Positions 42,548 to 51,238 of a DNA stretch of 64,000 bases are shown in pieces; the stretch's first letter is position 1, and each line of letters opens with the position of its first letter. The stretch comes from Rhodococcus sp. HNM0569 (lineage in GTDB: Bacteria; Actinomycetota; Actinomycetes; Mycobacteriales; Mycobacteriaceae). Both the position numbers and the translations under genes were made by a program. Under the pieces are notes generated by a model. It was not told where the DNA came from. It did not search any database and was given only the letters and a program-made list of their open reading frames with translations. The DNA lies in assembly GCF_012726205.1 (NCBI RefSeq), contig NZ_JAASAE010000003.1:310001-374000 (forward strand). The letters are read 5' to 3'.

Positions 42548-43312
42548 GTGCGTCTCGACGAACAGACAGTGGTGGTCACCGGCGGTGGACGCGGCCTCGG
42601 CGCCGCGATCGTGCGGGCATTCGCGGCGCAGGGCGCGCGCGTCGTGGTCGACTATCGCGAGAGCCGCGACGCGGCCGAAGAACTCGCGGCGTCGCTGGGC
42701 GAGGATCGCGCACTCGCGGTGCAGGCGGATGTCACCGACACGGAGGCCGTGCGGCAGTTGTTCGCCGACGCCGAAGCGCATTTCGAGCGTCCGGTGACGA
42801 CCGTCGTGAACAACGCGCTCGTCGACTTCTCGTTCGACGGCGATGCGCGCGCGAAAGCCGACGAGATCGCGTGGGAGGCGTTCGACAGACAGCTGCGGGG
42901 GAGCGTTGCCGGGGCGGTCAACTGCATGCAGGCGGCGTTGCCCGGGATGCGCTCGATCGGGTTCGGTCGCATCGTCAACGTCGGCACCAATCTGTTCCAG
43001 TACCCCGTCGTTCCGTACCACGACTACACGGCGGCGAAGGCGGCGTTGCTGTCGCTCACACGCACGTTCGCGTCCGATCTCGGACCCGACGGCATCACCG
43101 TCAACATGGTGTCCGGTGGCCTGTTGCGCACCACCGACGCGTCCGCGGCCACCCCGGACGCCGTGTTCGACATGATCGCGGAGTCCACGCCGCTGCGCCG
43201 CGTCACGACGCCCGACGAGTTCGCCGACGCGATCCTGTTCTTCGCGTCGCCGTGGGCCCGTGCCGTCACGGGCCAGAACCTGGTCGTCGACGGCGGCCTC
43301 GTCAAGGACTGA
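42548..43312 (+). CDS. TPP-regulated short-chain oxidoreductase (3-oxoacyl-ACP-reductase-like)
   Basis: A 254-residue SDR with TGGGRGLG, VVNNALVDFSFDGD (NNAG replaced by NNAL), and the YTAAK active site. It starts with GTG at 42548, after the riboswitch. Comparative studies of thiamin regulons described a riboswitch-linked oxidoreductase of this sort (named oarX, from memory). A role in handling a thiamin-related compound is inferred only from the riboswitch. The monooxygenase gene follows after 2 bp. Confidence 0.85.
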   Translation: MRLDEQTVVVTGGGRGLGAAIVRAFAAQGARVVVDYRESRDAAEELAASLGEDRALAVQADVTDTEAVRQLFADAEAHFERPVTTVVNNALVDFSFDGDARAKADEIAWEAFDRQLRGSVAGAVNCMQAALPGMRSIGFGRIVNVGTNLFQYPVVPYHDYTAAKAALLSLTRTFASDLGPDGITVNMVSGGLLRTTDASAATPDAVFDMIAESTPLRRVTTPDEFADAILFFASPWARAVTGQNLVVDGGLVKD

Positions 43313-43314
43313 GC

Positions 43315-44607
43315 GTGACCGGTCGACAGGTGCATCTGAACGTCTTCCTCTTCGGCTGCGGGCACCACGGTGCCGCGTGGCGCCGTCCGGACTCGTCCGT
43401 CGAGCGGCTGGGCGACATCGCGTACTACGAACAGCTCGCGCGCACGGCCGAGCGTGGGCTGCTCGACGCGGTGTTCTTCGCCGACGGGCACAGCGTGCGT
43501 GACGTCGAGACGGGGTCGTGGTGGTTCCTCGAACCGATGACGGCGCTCGCCGCGATGGCTCGGGCCACCGAACACGTCGGGCTCGTCACGACCGTGTCGA
43601 GCACCTTCCACACCCCCTTCCACGCGGCGCGCATGCTCGCCTCGCTCGACCACATCAGCGGCGGACGCGTCGGCTGGAACCTCGTGACGTCGATGTTCGA
43701 CGACGAAGCGCGCAACCACGGCATGGCCGCCATGCCGGCGCACGCCGAGCGCTATGCGCGCGCCGCCGAGTTCGCAGAGGTCGCACTGGCGCTGTGGGAT
43801 TCGTGGGACGAGGACGCGTTGGTCCTCGACCGCGGTGGGGCGTACGCGAATCCTGCGCGGGTGCGGCGCATCGACCACGAGGGAGCACACTTCCGCGTCG
43901 ACGGACCGCTCACCGTGCCGAGATCGCCGCAGGGCCGGCCGGTGTTGTTCCAGGCAGGCGCCTCGGAACCGGGCCGTGACCTCGCCGCGCAGTACGCGGA
44001 GGGCATCTACGCCGTCGCCTACGACAAGGACGCCGGTCGCGCCTACCGCGCGGACGTGCGGCGGCGTGCCGGTGCGCTCGGCCGTGATCCGGACGCGCTC
44101 ACGGTCATGCCGGGCCTGGTCACCTACGTCGGGTCGACGGAGGCCGAGGCACGGCGTCGCAAAGCGGAACTCGACGCGCTGCTGCCGACCTCGCAGTCGC
44201 TCGCGCAGCTGTCGATGTTCACCGGGCAGGATTGTTCGGGCTGGGAGCTCGACGCGCCGGTGCCGCCGTTGCCGCCCGCACGTGAGGTTGCGGTGCCGCA
44301 GGGCCGGTACGAGACCGTCCTGCGGATCGTCGAACGCGAGAAGCCCACGGTGCGGTCGTTGCTGGGCACGCTGGCGGCGGGTGGTGGGCACGCGACGATG
44401 ATCGGAACGCCGGAGTCGATCGCCGACGAGATGATCGCGTGGGTCGACTCCGGCGCCGCGGACGGATTCAACCTGATGCCGCCGAGTCTTCCCGACGATC
44501 TCGAGGTCTTCGTCGAGCACGTCGTCCCGGAACTGCAGCGTCGCGGACGCTTCCGCCGCGACTACGACGACGAGACCTTGCGCGAGAGACTCTCTCAGCC
44601 CACCTGA
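43315..44607 (+). CDS. NtaA/SnaA/DszA-family FMN-dependent monooxygenase
   Basis: A 430-residue luciferase-like monooxygenase. The opening HLNVFLFGCGHHGAAWRRPDS and the blocks FHTPFHAARMLASLDHISGGRVGWNLVTS and GRPVLFQAGASEPGRDLAA are typical of the NtaA/SnaA/DszA group, which oxidises nitrilotriacetate, sulfur heterocycles or similar using FMNH2 from a separate reductase. It is the second gene behind a TPP riboswitch, so a thiazole- or pyrimidine-containing substrate is an attractive guess. It overlaps the convergent thioesterase gene tail by 13 bp. Confidence 0.88.
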   Translation: MTGRQVHLNVFLFGCGHHGAAWRRPDSSVERLGDIAYYEQLARTAERGLLDAVFFADGHSVRDVETGSWWFLEPMTALAAMARATEHVGLVTTVSSTFHTPFHAARMLASLDHISGGRVGWNLVTSMFDDEARNHGMAAMPAHAERYARAAEFAEVALALWDSWDEDALVLDRGGAYANPARVRRIDHEGAHFRVDGPLTVPRSPQGRPVLFQAGASEPGRDLAAQYAEGIYAVAYDKDAGRAYRADVRRRAGALGRDPDALTVMPGLVTYVGSTEAEARRRKAELDALLPTSQSLAQLSMFTGQDCSGWELDAPVPPLPPAREVAVPQGRYETVLRIVEREKPTVRSLLGTLAAGGGHATMIGTPESIADEMIAWVDSGAADGFNLMPPSLPDDLEVFVEHVVPELQRRGRFRRDYDDETLRERLSQPT

Positions 44608-45041
44608 TACGTCCCGAGAGCCTTCGCGAGGAGCTTGCCGCTGGTGGCACCCTCGAGGTCGACGGAACACACGCTCAGGCGCCGGCCTTGCCGCACACGC
44701 TGCGCACGGACGACGACGTCCTCCTCGAACGCCGGGTCGAGGAATTCGACCGACAGCGACACCGTGACGCCGCGCAGCGTGGCCGGCACCCGAGGCCCCG
44801 CCCAGGCGGCGGTCATGATTCCGATGTCGATGCATGCCGCGAGTGCACCGCCGTGGACCATCGTGCCGACGGTGGTGTGCTCGGGCGAGTAGGGCATGCG
44901 CAGTACGGCGTGGTCGTCGCCGATCTCGCTGAGCGTGATGCCGAGTCGGTCGACGAACGGCGAGTGGGGCAGGAAGGCGCGCATGGCGTCCGAGCCGGAC
45001 GCGGGAGTCGCATCCAGTGGTTCGTCGAGTGTGTCGGGCAC
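44595..45041 (-). CDS. PaaI-family hotdog thioesterase
   Basis: A 148-residue hotdog-fold protein with the motif TVGTMVHGGALAACIDIGIMTAAW, where the HGG and acidic residue match PaaI-type acyl-CoA thioesterases. GTG at 45041 follows GGAGGACCC. It is divergent from a TetR gene and shares a 13-bp dyad with it. Confidence 0.88.
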   Translation of the reverse strand: MPDTLDEPLDATPASGSDAMRAFLPHSPFVDRLGITLSEIGDDHAVLRMPYSPEHTTVGTMVHGGALAACIDIGIMTAAWAGPRVPATLRGVTVSLSVEFLDPAFEEDVVVRAQRVRQGRRLSVCSVDLEGATSGKLLAKALGTYQVG

Positions 45042-45069
45042 GGGTCCTCCGGATCTTCGGACAGTCTGG

Positions 45070-45100
45070 TCCGTTTTCGTAGTGAGACTACGAAAACGGA
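45070..45100. promoter_or_regulatory. 13-bp inverted-repeat operator between thioesterase and TetR genes
   Basis: TCCGTTTTCGTAG (45070-45082) and CTACGAAAACGGA (45088-45100) form a perfect dyad with a 5-bp spacer. It lies 20 bp from the TetR start and 29 bp from the thioesterase start, the expected place for TetR control of both. Confidence 0.85.
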
Positions 45101-45119
45101 ATGTGATTATGATTAGAGC

Positions 45120-45698
45120 ATGAGTCTCGACATTCCGAAAGACCGGCGACGTCGTCGGACCCGCGCCGCAGTGCTCGACGCGGCCGCCGACCTGTTCGCA
45201 CGTGACGGATACCGTGCCACCTCGGTCGAGGTGCTCGCCCAGCGCGCCGACGTCGCCCTCAGCTCGGTGTATTCGAACTTTCCCGGAGGCAAGGCCGACG
45301 TGTACGCGGCGCTCGCGTGCCGCACCGCCGACGACCACGCCGACGGCATGCGCGGTGCAGTGGAAGGGAAGTCGGGCGCGGATCGTGCGGCCGCCGCCTT
45401 CGACGCGTACGTTCGGTTCCACCACGACAATCCGCTCGCGTTCCGCCTCCTCGGGCTCGCGGACGTCGACGGGTCGGATCCCACGGACGCCCTGCGCGAC
45501 GCGCGCGAGCGCATCAACCGGGTGCTGCGATCGGTGGCCGCCGACATGGCCGATCCTGCGGATCGCGGTGCCACCGAGGGCGTCTATCTGGGTTGGGCCG
45601 CCGTCAACGGAATTCTGGCGCTGCGGACGCGGGGGCTGGTCGACGAGTCGTCGGCCGAGCGACTGCTCGCGCGAGCGCGAACGGAACTCGTGCGGTGA
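45120..45698 (+). CDS. TetR-family regulator of the thioesterase gene
   Basis: A 192-residue TetR protein with the DNA-binding segment RTRAAVLDAAADLFARDGYRATSVEVLAQRADVALSSVYSNFPGGKADVY. It very probably binds the dyad just upstream and controls itself and the thioesterase; an acyl-CoA ligand is inferred from the partner. GTGA overlap with the HD gene. Confidence 0.85.
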   Translation: MSLDIPKDRRRRRTRAAVLDAAADLFARDGYRATSVEVLAQRADVALSSVYSNFPGGKADVYAALACRTADDHADGMRGAVEGKSGADRAAAAFDAYVRFHHDNPLAFRLLGLADVDGSDPTDALRDARERINRVLRSVAADMADPADRGATEGVYLGWAAVNGILALRTRGLVDESSAERLLARARTELVR

Positions 45699-46438
45699 AG
45701 GTCGGCGAACTGTCCAGGGCCCAACGGCTGTCCGTCGCCGGCTCCGCCGCGGCTCTCCAGATCGTGGGTCTGCCAGGCCTGATACGTCGTGGCGGCGGGA
45801 GGCCGTCGTCGGACACACCGCTCACGCCTGCGCCACGCTCGCGGCTGGCGCGCGCGGCGCTCGAGGAGGCGAGGGGCGTCCTTGCGCCCGCGATCCTCGC
45901 GCACAGTCTCCGGTGCTGGCAGTGGGCGGCCGCCTTCGCCGACATCGACTCGCGGTGTCCGGATGCGGAGAGTCTGTACGTCGCATGCCTGCTCCACGAT
46001 GTGGCGCTCGGCGCCGAGGCCCACCCGCGCGTCGGCTGTTTCGCGGCGCTCGGCGCGGCGCACGCCGGGCAGTTCCTCCGCGGGCTCGACGAGGGTGCGC
46101 GCATCGGTGTCGTCGGCGAGGCCATCTCGCGGCACATGGATCCGCGCACGCCGACCGCGAGCGACGAGGCGGCACTGCTGCATGACGCGGCTCATCTCGA
46201 CGTCGCGGGTACGCGCTTCGGCGACGTTCCCGCCGGCGTCGTCGAGGCGACGCTCGCGCGGTATCCGCGGCGGGGTTTCGCGGCGGAATTCGCCGAGCGT
46301 ATGCGTCACGAGCGGTCGGTGCGGCCACGCTCGTCGGCGGCGGTGCTGTGGCGGGCGGGCATGATCGTGCCGCTGCGCGTCAACCCGCTCGACCGATTTC
46401 CGAATCCTCGCGATACCCGCCGTCGAGTGGTGCGATGA
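45695..46438 (+). CDS. HD domain protein
   Basis: A 247-residue protein with an HD phosphohydrolase pattern: a histidine in ILAHSLRCWQWA, LYVACLLHDVALG for the HD pair, and a later ISRHMDP and LLHDAAHLD. Cyanamide hydratase-like or nucleotide phosphohydrolase activities are possible. GTG start at 45695 overlaps the TetR stop by 4 bp. Confidence 0.75.
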   Translation: MKVGELSRAQRLSVAGSAAALQIVGLPGLIRRGGGRPSSDTPLTPAPRSRLARAALEEARGVLAPAILAHSLRCWQWAAAFADIDSRCPDAESLYVACLLHDVALGAEAHPRVGCFAALGAAHAGQFLRGLDEGARIGVVGEAISRHMDPRTPTASDEAALLHDAAHLDVAGTRFGDVPAGVVEATLARYPRRGFAAEFAERMRHERSVRPRSSAAVLWRAGMIVPLRVNPLDRFPNPRDTRRRVVR

Positions 46439-46447
46439 TCGGCAGTC

Positions 46448-47071
46448 ATGGCGGATGCCGTCGAGCGGGACCGGTCCTTCGACCGCTATCTCACCTTTCT
46501 CGACGCGATCGTGGCGATCGCGATCACGTTGCTCGTGCTGCCGTTGGTCGATCTCGCGTCGAACCACGACGGGTCGACCCGTGAGTTGCTCGGCGACCAT
46601 CTCGGCGAGATGGGGGCGTTCGCGCTCAGCTTCGTCGTCATCTTCCGGTTCTGGTGGGGGCAGCATCATGTCGTGCGCGACGTGGTGGCCGACGATCCGC
46701 TGACCAATCGGGCGCTGTTCGCGTGGGTCGCGACGATCGTCTTCCTGCCGTTCCCGTCGGCGCTGATCGCGACGAACTCCGACGAGGCCGCGACTCGGGC
46801 CCTCTACATCGGGACGATGACGGCCAGTGCGGCCGCGCTCACCGTCGTCGCGTGGGCGGCGTCGCGGAACTCGCAACTCACGGCGGGGCGACCGGGCCCG
46901 GACGTCGGCAGCACGGCGGCGCTCACGTTCCTGATGGCCGTCGCGCTCGTCCTGAGCGTCGCGATCCCGCCGCTGTCCTATTACCCGCTACTGCTGCTTT
47001 TCCTGACCGGCCCGGTGCGGGCCCTGCTCGCGCGGTGGGCGCCGTGGGGGCCGTTCCGTCGCTCGGCGTGA
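46448..47071 (+). CDS. TMEM175-family (DUF1211) membrane protein
   Basis: A 207-residue protein with the diagnostic first helix RYLTFLDAIVAIAITLLVLPL, a variant of the FSDxxxAIAIT motif of bacterial TMEM175 potassium channels. Six hydrophobic segments are visible. The FSD is FLD here, which may alter selectivity. A function as K+ channel is by family. Confidence 0.8.
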   Translation: MADAVERDRSFDRYLTFLDAIVAIAITLLVLPLVDLASNHDGSTRELLGDHLGEMGAFALSFVVIFRFWWGQHHVVRDVVADDPLTNRALFAWVATIVFLPFPSALIATNSDEAATRALYIGTMTASAAALTVVAWAASRNSQLTAGRPGPDVGSTAALTFLMAVALVLSVAIPPLSYYPLLLLFLTGPVRALLARWAPWGPFRRSA

Positions 47072-47169
47072 CGAGCCTCACGGCGCGTGAATACTCAGCC
47101 TACCTGCGGTGTTGAGGGAAATCGTGGTCCCCGGATTCATTCGGGAATTGATCGAACCCCGAGCACGTT

Positions 47170-47192
47170 AGTTGAGTCAGACCTACTCAACT
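47170..47192 (+). promoter_or_regulatory. HAIR element (HspR site) before the ClpC-like gene
   Basis: AGTTGAGT-N7-ACTCAACT is a perfect inverted repeat with the TTGAGT-N7-ACTCAA core of the HAIR operator bound by HspR. It ends 16 bp before the start codon, just ahead of AGGAGG. Heat-shock repression by HspR is inferred. Confidence 0.85.
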
Positions 47193-47208
47193 TCTAGGAG
47201 GCTTCGGA

Positions 47209-49638
47209 ATGCCAGCATTCTTCGGGCCCGAGGGCCCCGGCCGTATCGACATCAGCCGGCTCATGAGCCGCGGAACGCAGGACCTCATGGCCGCTGCCGC
47301 GCGGTTCGCCGCAGGCCGCGGCGACTCGGACCTCGATGCGCTGCACGTTCTCCACGTCATGGCGGAGCAGGAACCGGTACGGAACCTGATGCAGCGCGCT
47401 GGGGCCGACCCGGCCGCGGTCGCCGATGCGACCGAATCGCGTCTGCCGCGCAGCAGCGGTCAGGCGACCGGTTTCGCCGCCGCGCCCGCTCTCAGCTCCG
47501 GACTCAAGTCCGCGCTGCTCGAGGCGCATCAGCTCGCTCGCGCGCTCGGCGCGACCTACATCGACCCCGAGCATCTGTTCGTGGCTCTCGCCGCCGAGCA
47601 GGAGAACCCGGTGGGACGCCTGCTCGCCGAGCAGGGCCTGACCCCGGAGACGCTGCAGACGGCGGTGCAGGGCGGAACCGCCGAGCCCGCGTCGACCAGC
47701 GAAACCCCGACGCTCGACAAGTACGGCGTCGACCTCACCGAACGCGCACGTAACGGCGAGATCGACCCCGTGATCGGCCGTGCGCTCGAGATCGAGCAGA
47801 CGGTCGAGATCCTGTCGCGTCGCACCAAGAACAACCCGGTGCTCATCGGTGAGGCGGGCGTCGGCAAGACCGCCGTCGTCGAAGGCCTCGCACAACGCAT
47901 CGTCGACGAAGACGTTCCCGAACGCCTCGTCGGCAAGCGCCTCGTGCAGCTCGAGATGTCGGCGATGGTGTCGGGTACGCGCTATCGCGGCGACTTCGAG
48001 GAAAGGCTCACCAAGCTCGTCGACGAGATCACCGCGCACAAGGGCGAACTGATCGTCTTCATCGACGAGATGCACACGATCGCTGGTGCAGGCGCGGGTG
48101 CGGACGGTGCGATGGATGCCGGAAACATCCTCAAGCCCAAGCTGGCTCGCGGCGACCTGCACATCGTGGGTGCCACGACCCTCGACGAGTACCGCAAGTA
48201 CATCGAGAAGGACTCGGCCCTCGAACGCCGGTTCCAGCCCGTCATGGTCGACGAACCGTCGACCGAGGACGCGATCGCGATCCTCACCGGGCTGCGCGGC
48301 CGCTACGAGGAGCACCACGGTGTGCGCTACACCGACGACGCGCTCGTCGCGGCCGTCGACCTGTCGGCGCGCTACATCGGCGACCGGTTCCTGCCGGACA
48401 AGGCGATCGACCTGATCGACCAGGCGGGTGCCCGGCTGTCGCTGCGCTCGCCGAAGGTGGATGCGGACGCGCTGAAGTCCCAGCTCGAGCAGCTCGAGAA
48501 GGACAAGGAGCAGGCCGTCGCGGACGAGGCGTACGAGAAGGCGTCGGAGCTGCGTGACCGCATCTCCAAGCTGCAGAGCCGCCTCGACGGCAAGCCCGAC
48601 ACGTCGTCGGAGGAGACTCCCGAGGTCACGACCGAGATGATCGCCGAGATCGTCTCCCGTGCCACGGGGGTGCCCGCGAGCCAGATGACCCAGGAGGAGA
48701 AGGCGCGGCTGCGCACGCTCGAGGAAGAGCTGCATCGTCGCGTGATCGGTCAGGACGACGCGGTGCGTGCGATCGCACGTGCAGTGCGCCGGTCGCGGGT
48801 CGGCATGAGCGATCCGGACCGCCCGATCGGCAGCTTCCTGTTCCTCGGCCCGACCGGCGTCGGCAAGACCGAGCTCGCGAAGGCTCTGGCCGCGGCGCTG
48901 TTCGGCGACGAGAACAAGATGGTGCGCTTCGACATGAGTGAGTTCGGCGAACGGCACACGGTGTCGCGGCTCGTCGGTGCCCCTCCGGGTTATGTCGGCT
49001 ACGACGAGGCCGGTCAGCTCACCGAACAGGTGCGGCGCAATCCGTACTCGGTGATCCTGCTCGACGAGATCGAGAAGGCGCACCCGGACGTGTTCAACAC
49101 GCTCCTGCAGGTTCTCGACGACGGTCGGCTCACCGACGGTCAGGGACGCACGGTCGACTTCAAGAACACCGTGTTGATCATGACCAGCAACCTCGGCTCG
49201 GACATCATCTCGAGCAAGGGTGGCGCGATCGGTTTCGCGACCGGCGACGAAGCTGCGAACGAGCGGCCGCTGCGCGATCGAGTGATGGCGCGGCTGCGCG
49301 AATCGATGCGGCCCGAGTTCCTCAACCGCATCGACGAGATCGTGATGTTCCGCAAGCTCGACACCGACCAGCTGCACCGCATCACCGACCTCATGCTCGA
49401 GGACAGCCGTAAGCGGCTCGGCGACAAGGGCATCGACATCACGTTCAGTGATGCTGCGGTGGACTGGATCGCCGAGCACGGTCACCAGCCGGAGTTCGGT
49501 GCGCGTCCGCTGCGCCGGTCCATCCAGCGGGTGGTCGACGACCGTATCGCGGACATGCTGCTCGACGACCTGATCGTCGAGGGCGGTCGGATCACCGTCG
49601 ACGTCGACGGTGACGAGCTCGACCTCGAGGTCGCGTAA
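47209..49638 (+). CDS. ClpC-like AAA+ unfoldase
   Basis: An 809-residue double-AAA+ protein. A Clp_N domain (1-145) is followed by AAA-1 (Walker A GEAGVGKT near residue 215), a short UVR-like linker ([21 protein letters not shown]) instead of the long ClpB M-domain, and AAA-2 (GPTGVGKT near 549). A GAIGF loop near residue 680 resembles the IGF/VGF loop that docks ClpP. So it is ClpC/ClpE-type, not ClpB, yet under a HAIR site. The N-terminus [19 protein letters not shown] is unlike housekeeping ClpC1. Confidence 0.87.
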   Translation: MPAFFGPEGPGRIDISRLMSRGTQDLMAAAARFAAGRGDSDLDALHVLHVMAEQEPVRNLMQRAGADPAAVADATESRLPRSSGQATGFAAAPALSSGLKSALLEAHQLARALGATYIDPEHLFVALAAEQENPVGRLLAEQGLTPETLQTAVQGGTAEPASTSETPTLDKYGVDLTERARNGEIDPVIGRALEIEQTVEILSRRTKNNPVLIGEAGVGKTAVVEGLAQRIVDEDVPERLVGKRLVQLEMSAMVSGTRYRGDFEERLTKLVDEITAHKGELIVFIDEMHTIAGAGAGADGAMDAGNILKPKLARGDLHIVGATTLDEYRKYIEKDSALERRFQPVMVDEPSTEDAIAILTGLRGRYEEHHGVRYTDDALVAAVDLSARYIGDRFLPDKAIDLIDQAGARLSLRSPKVDADALKSQLEQLEKDKEQAVADEAYEKASELRDRISKLQSRLDGKPDTSSEETPEVTTEMIAEIVSRATGVPASQMTQEEKARLRTLEEELHRRVIGQDDAVRAIARAVRRSRVGMSDPDRPIGSFLFLGPTGVGKTELAKALAAALFGDENKMVRFDMSEFGERHTVSRLVGAPPGYVGYDEAGQLTEQVRRNPYSVILLDEIEKAHPDVFNTLLQVLDDGRLTDGQGRTVDFKNTVLIMTSNLGSDIISSKGGAIGFATGDEAANERPLRDRVMARLRESMRPEFLNRIDEIVMFRKLDTDQLHRITDLMLEDSRKRLGDKGIDITFSDAAVDWIAEHGHQPEFGARPLRRSIQRVVDDRIADMLLDDLIVEGGRITVDVDGDELDLEVA

Positions 49639-49648
49639 CAGCCGAAAG

Positions 49649-49682
49649 CGGTGCCCCGGATCGTTCGCGATCCGGGGCACCG
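49649..49682 (+). terminator. Terminator of the ClpC-like gene
   Basis: A perfect 15-bp stem with a TTCG tetraloop (49649-49663 and 49668-49682), followed by CCGTTTTC: a textbook intrinsic terminator. Confidence 0.92.
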
Positions 49683-49702
49683 CCGTTTTCAGGGCACTGT
49701 CG

Positions 49703-49825
49703 TCAGGTGTTGTCGGAGAACAACCCGGTGTAGACGGGAGGCGTGCGCACCGAGTCGTCGTGTTCCGCGTCCGAGGACACGGGTTCGTCGACCTGAGACG
49801 AGCTGAACTCGGGGTTCTGTTCCAT
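49703..49825 (-). CDS. 40-residue acidic protein of unknown function
   Basis: ATG at 49825 follows AAGGACTGTC and opens a 40-codon frame, MEQNPEFSSSQVDEPVSSDA then EHDDSVRTPPVYTGLFSDNT. It is acidic, has no membrane segment and looks disordered. It lies 26 bp downstream of the desaturase on the same strand, so co-transcription is likely. The ribosome site and sober codon use support it. Confidence 0.55.
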   Translation of the reverse strand: MEQNPEFSSSQVDEPVSSDAEHDDSVRTPPVYTGLFSDNT

Positions 49826-49851
49826 GACAGTCCTTACTCGACAAGGGTGGG

Positions 49852-50973
49852 TCACGCTCGGTACGCGGTACGGAGCGGACAGACGAATGGGTCGCGATGA
49901 CCGATTCCGACGTGGTTCAGGTAGCGGACCACGATCCCGTAGGACGTTATCAGTGAAGTCTGTGTGTACGGAACGCCGTGTCGCGCGCAGTGCGCGCGGA
50001 CGAACGGCTGTGCGCGTGCGAGATGGGCGCGGGGCATGCTCGGGAACAGATGGTGTTCGACCTGATAGTTGAGGCCGCCCATCATGAAGTCGGTGACGGG
50101 CCCGCCGTCGATGTTCCGGGACACCACCACCTGCCTGCTGAGATAGTCGCCGAGCTCGCCCTTTTCCACTACCGGCATCCCTTTGTGGTTCGGCGCGAAC
50201 GCGCCACCGAGCAGCACGCCGAACACGGCGAGGTGGACGACGACGAAGGCCACCGCGAGGAGCGGGGGCATCAGTACGAACGGCAGTACGAATCCGATCG
50301 TCAATCGTGCTGTGACGAGCGCGAACTCGGTGTAACGGTGCGCGAGTCCCTTTCCCGTGGTGAGCGTCTGCAGGCTCGCGACGTGCAGTGCTGCGCCTTC
50401 GAGCGTGAGCAGGGGGAAGAACAACCAGCCCTGTAGACGAGTGAAGAGCCGGTACAGGCCGGACCGTGCGCGTGCGTCGCCGCCCTCCCATGCGATCGGA
50501 CCGCCTTCGATGTCCGGGTCGTATCCCGACTGGTTCGGCGCGCGATGGTGCTTGCTGTGTTTGCCCTGCCACCACGTGTACGACAACCCGGCGAATCCGC
50601 CCGCGAGGATGCGGGCGGACCACAGGTTCCAGCGCGCCGACTCGAAGATCTGTCGGTGTGCCGCATCATGGCCCAGGAAACCGAACTGCGCACTCACGAC
50701 CGCGAGTACGACGGCGAGGCCGAGTTGCAGCCACGAGTCGCCGAGCAATGCCGACGCCACCCACACGGCGAAGAACGCGCCGATCGTGCCGACGATGCGG
50801 ATCCAGTAGAAGGTGTATGCCCGCTCGAGCAGCCCGGCGGCGCGTACTTCGGCGAGTAGGTCGGAGTAGTTGCTCGTGTATCGGCGTGCTGCACTGGTTG
50901 GCGCGATGATGATTCCCCACAGACGGACCACGGGCGACTCGAACGAAGCGGCAATCGATCGACGACGCCACAC
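49852..50973 (-). CDS. Membrane fatty-acid desaturase
   Basis: A 373-residue desaturase with the three histidine boxes HDAAH, HSKHH and QVEHH, and four hydrophobic helices. The Gln in the last box is typical of acyl-lipid/front-end (delta-5/6-like) desaturases. It is a different class from the soluble DesA1 in this window. The start is uncertain: GTG at 50973 or GTG at 50931. Confidence 0.88.
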   Translation of the reverse strand: MWRRRSIAASFESPVVRLWGIIIAPTSAARRYTSNYSDLLAEVRAAGLLERAYTFYWIRIVGTIGAFFAVWVASALLGDSWLQLGLAVVLAVVSAQFGFLGHDAAHRQIFESARWNLWSARILAGGFAGLSYTWWQGKHSKHHRAPNQSGYDPDIEGGPIAWEGGDARARSGLYRLFTRLQGWLFFPLLTLEGAALHVASLQTLTTGKGLAHRYTEFALVTARLTIGFVLPFVLMPPLLAVAFVVVHLAVFGVLLGGAFAPNHKGMPVVEKGELGDYLSRQVVVSRNIDGGPVTDFMMGGLNYQVEHHLFPSMPRAHLARAQPFVRAHCARHGVPYTQTSLITSYGIVVRYLNHVGIGHRDPFVCPLRTAYRA

Positions 50974-51048
50974 GACGAGAGCGCCGGTGCGCGGCGCCGG
51001 TCGTCGTAGGTCCCACGACGCTACACGTCGGAGGCGGTTCCGGGGCCG

Positions 51049-51077
51049 GTCGACTCGCGGCGCCGCTCGTGTACAGT
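51049..51077 (+). promoter_or_regulatory. Promoter of the aromatic leader and DAHP synthase
   Basis: TACAGT (51072-51077) lies 7 bp before the leader GTG, so transcription should start at the first base of that codon. A TCGACT-like -35 (51050-51055) is spaced by 16 bp. Confidence 0.55.
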
Positions 51078-51084
51078 GGCGGAC

Positions 51085-51153
51085 GTGTCAGCGACCTATT
51101 TCTGGTTTAGCAGGCCGGCCCCGGGTGGGTCGGTCGGCGTAACCACGCGCTGA
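51085..51153 (+). CDS. Aromatic leader peptide before DAHP synthase
   Basis: A 22-residue frame starting GTG: MSATYFWFSRPAPGGS and a short tail. Four consecutive aromatic codons (Tyr-Phe-Trp-Phe) at positions 5-8 are exactly what ribosome-mediated attenuation of aromatic synthesis needs. No Shine-Dalgarno is present; the -10 is 7 bp away, so it is probably leaderless. The DAHP synthase gene starts 85 bp after its stop. Confidence 0.8.
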   Translation: MSATYFWFSRPAPGGSVGVTTR

Positions 51154-51163
51154 CAATCCACCC

Positions 51164-51236
51164 CGAGCCGGAAAGAGACCGGCTCGCTGGGATTGCGAAA
51201 TTCTCCTTTCGGGTCGGCCTGGAAAAGGAACCCGAA
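51164..51236 (+). promoter_or_regulatory. Attenuator hairpins of the DAHP synthase gene
   Basis: A perfect 8-bp hairpin CGAGCCGG/CCGGCTCG (51164-51171 and 51179-51186) is followed by TTCGGGT (51208-51214) and ACCCGAA (51230-51236), which place the AAAAGGAA ribosome site in the loop. Control of translation start by leader translation is inferred. Confidence 0.6.
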
Positions 51237-51238
51237 TC

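Noticed and set aside
47194-49680. An 828-codon open frame antisense to the ClpC-like gene
   Set aside because: Codon bias of high-GC DNA keeps the opposite frame open; the translation has no family-like sequence while the sense frame is a clear AAA+ protein.
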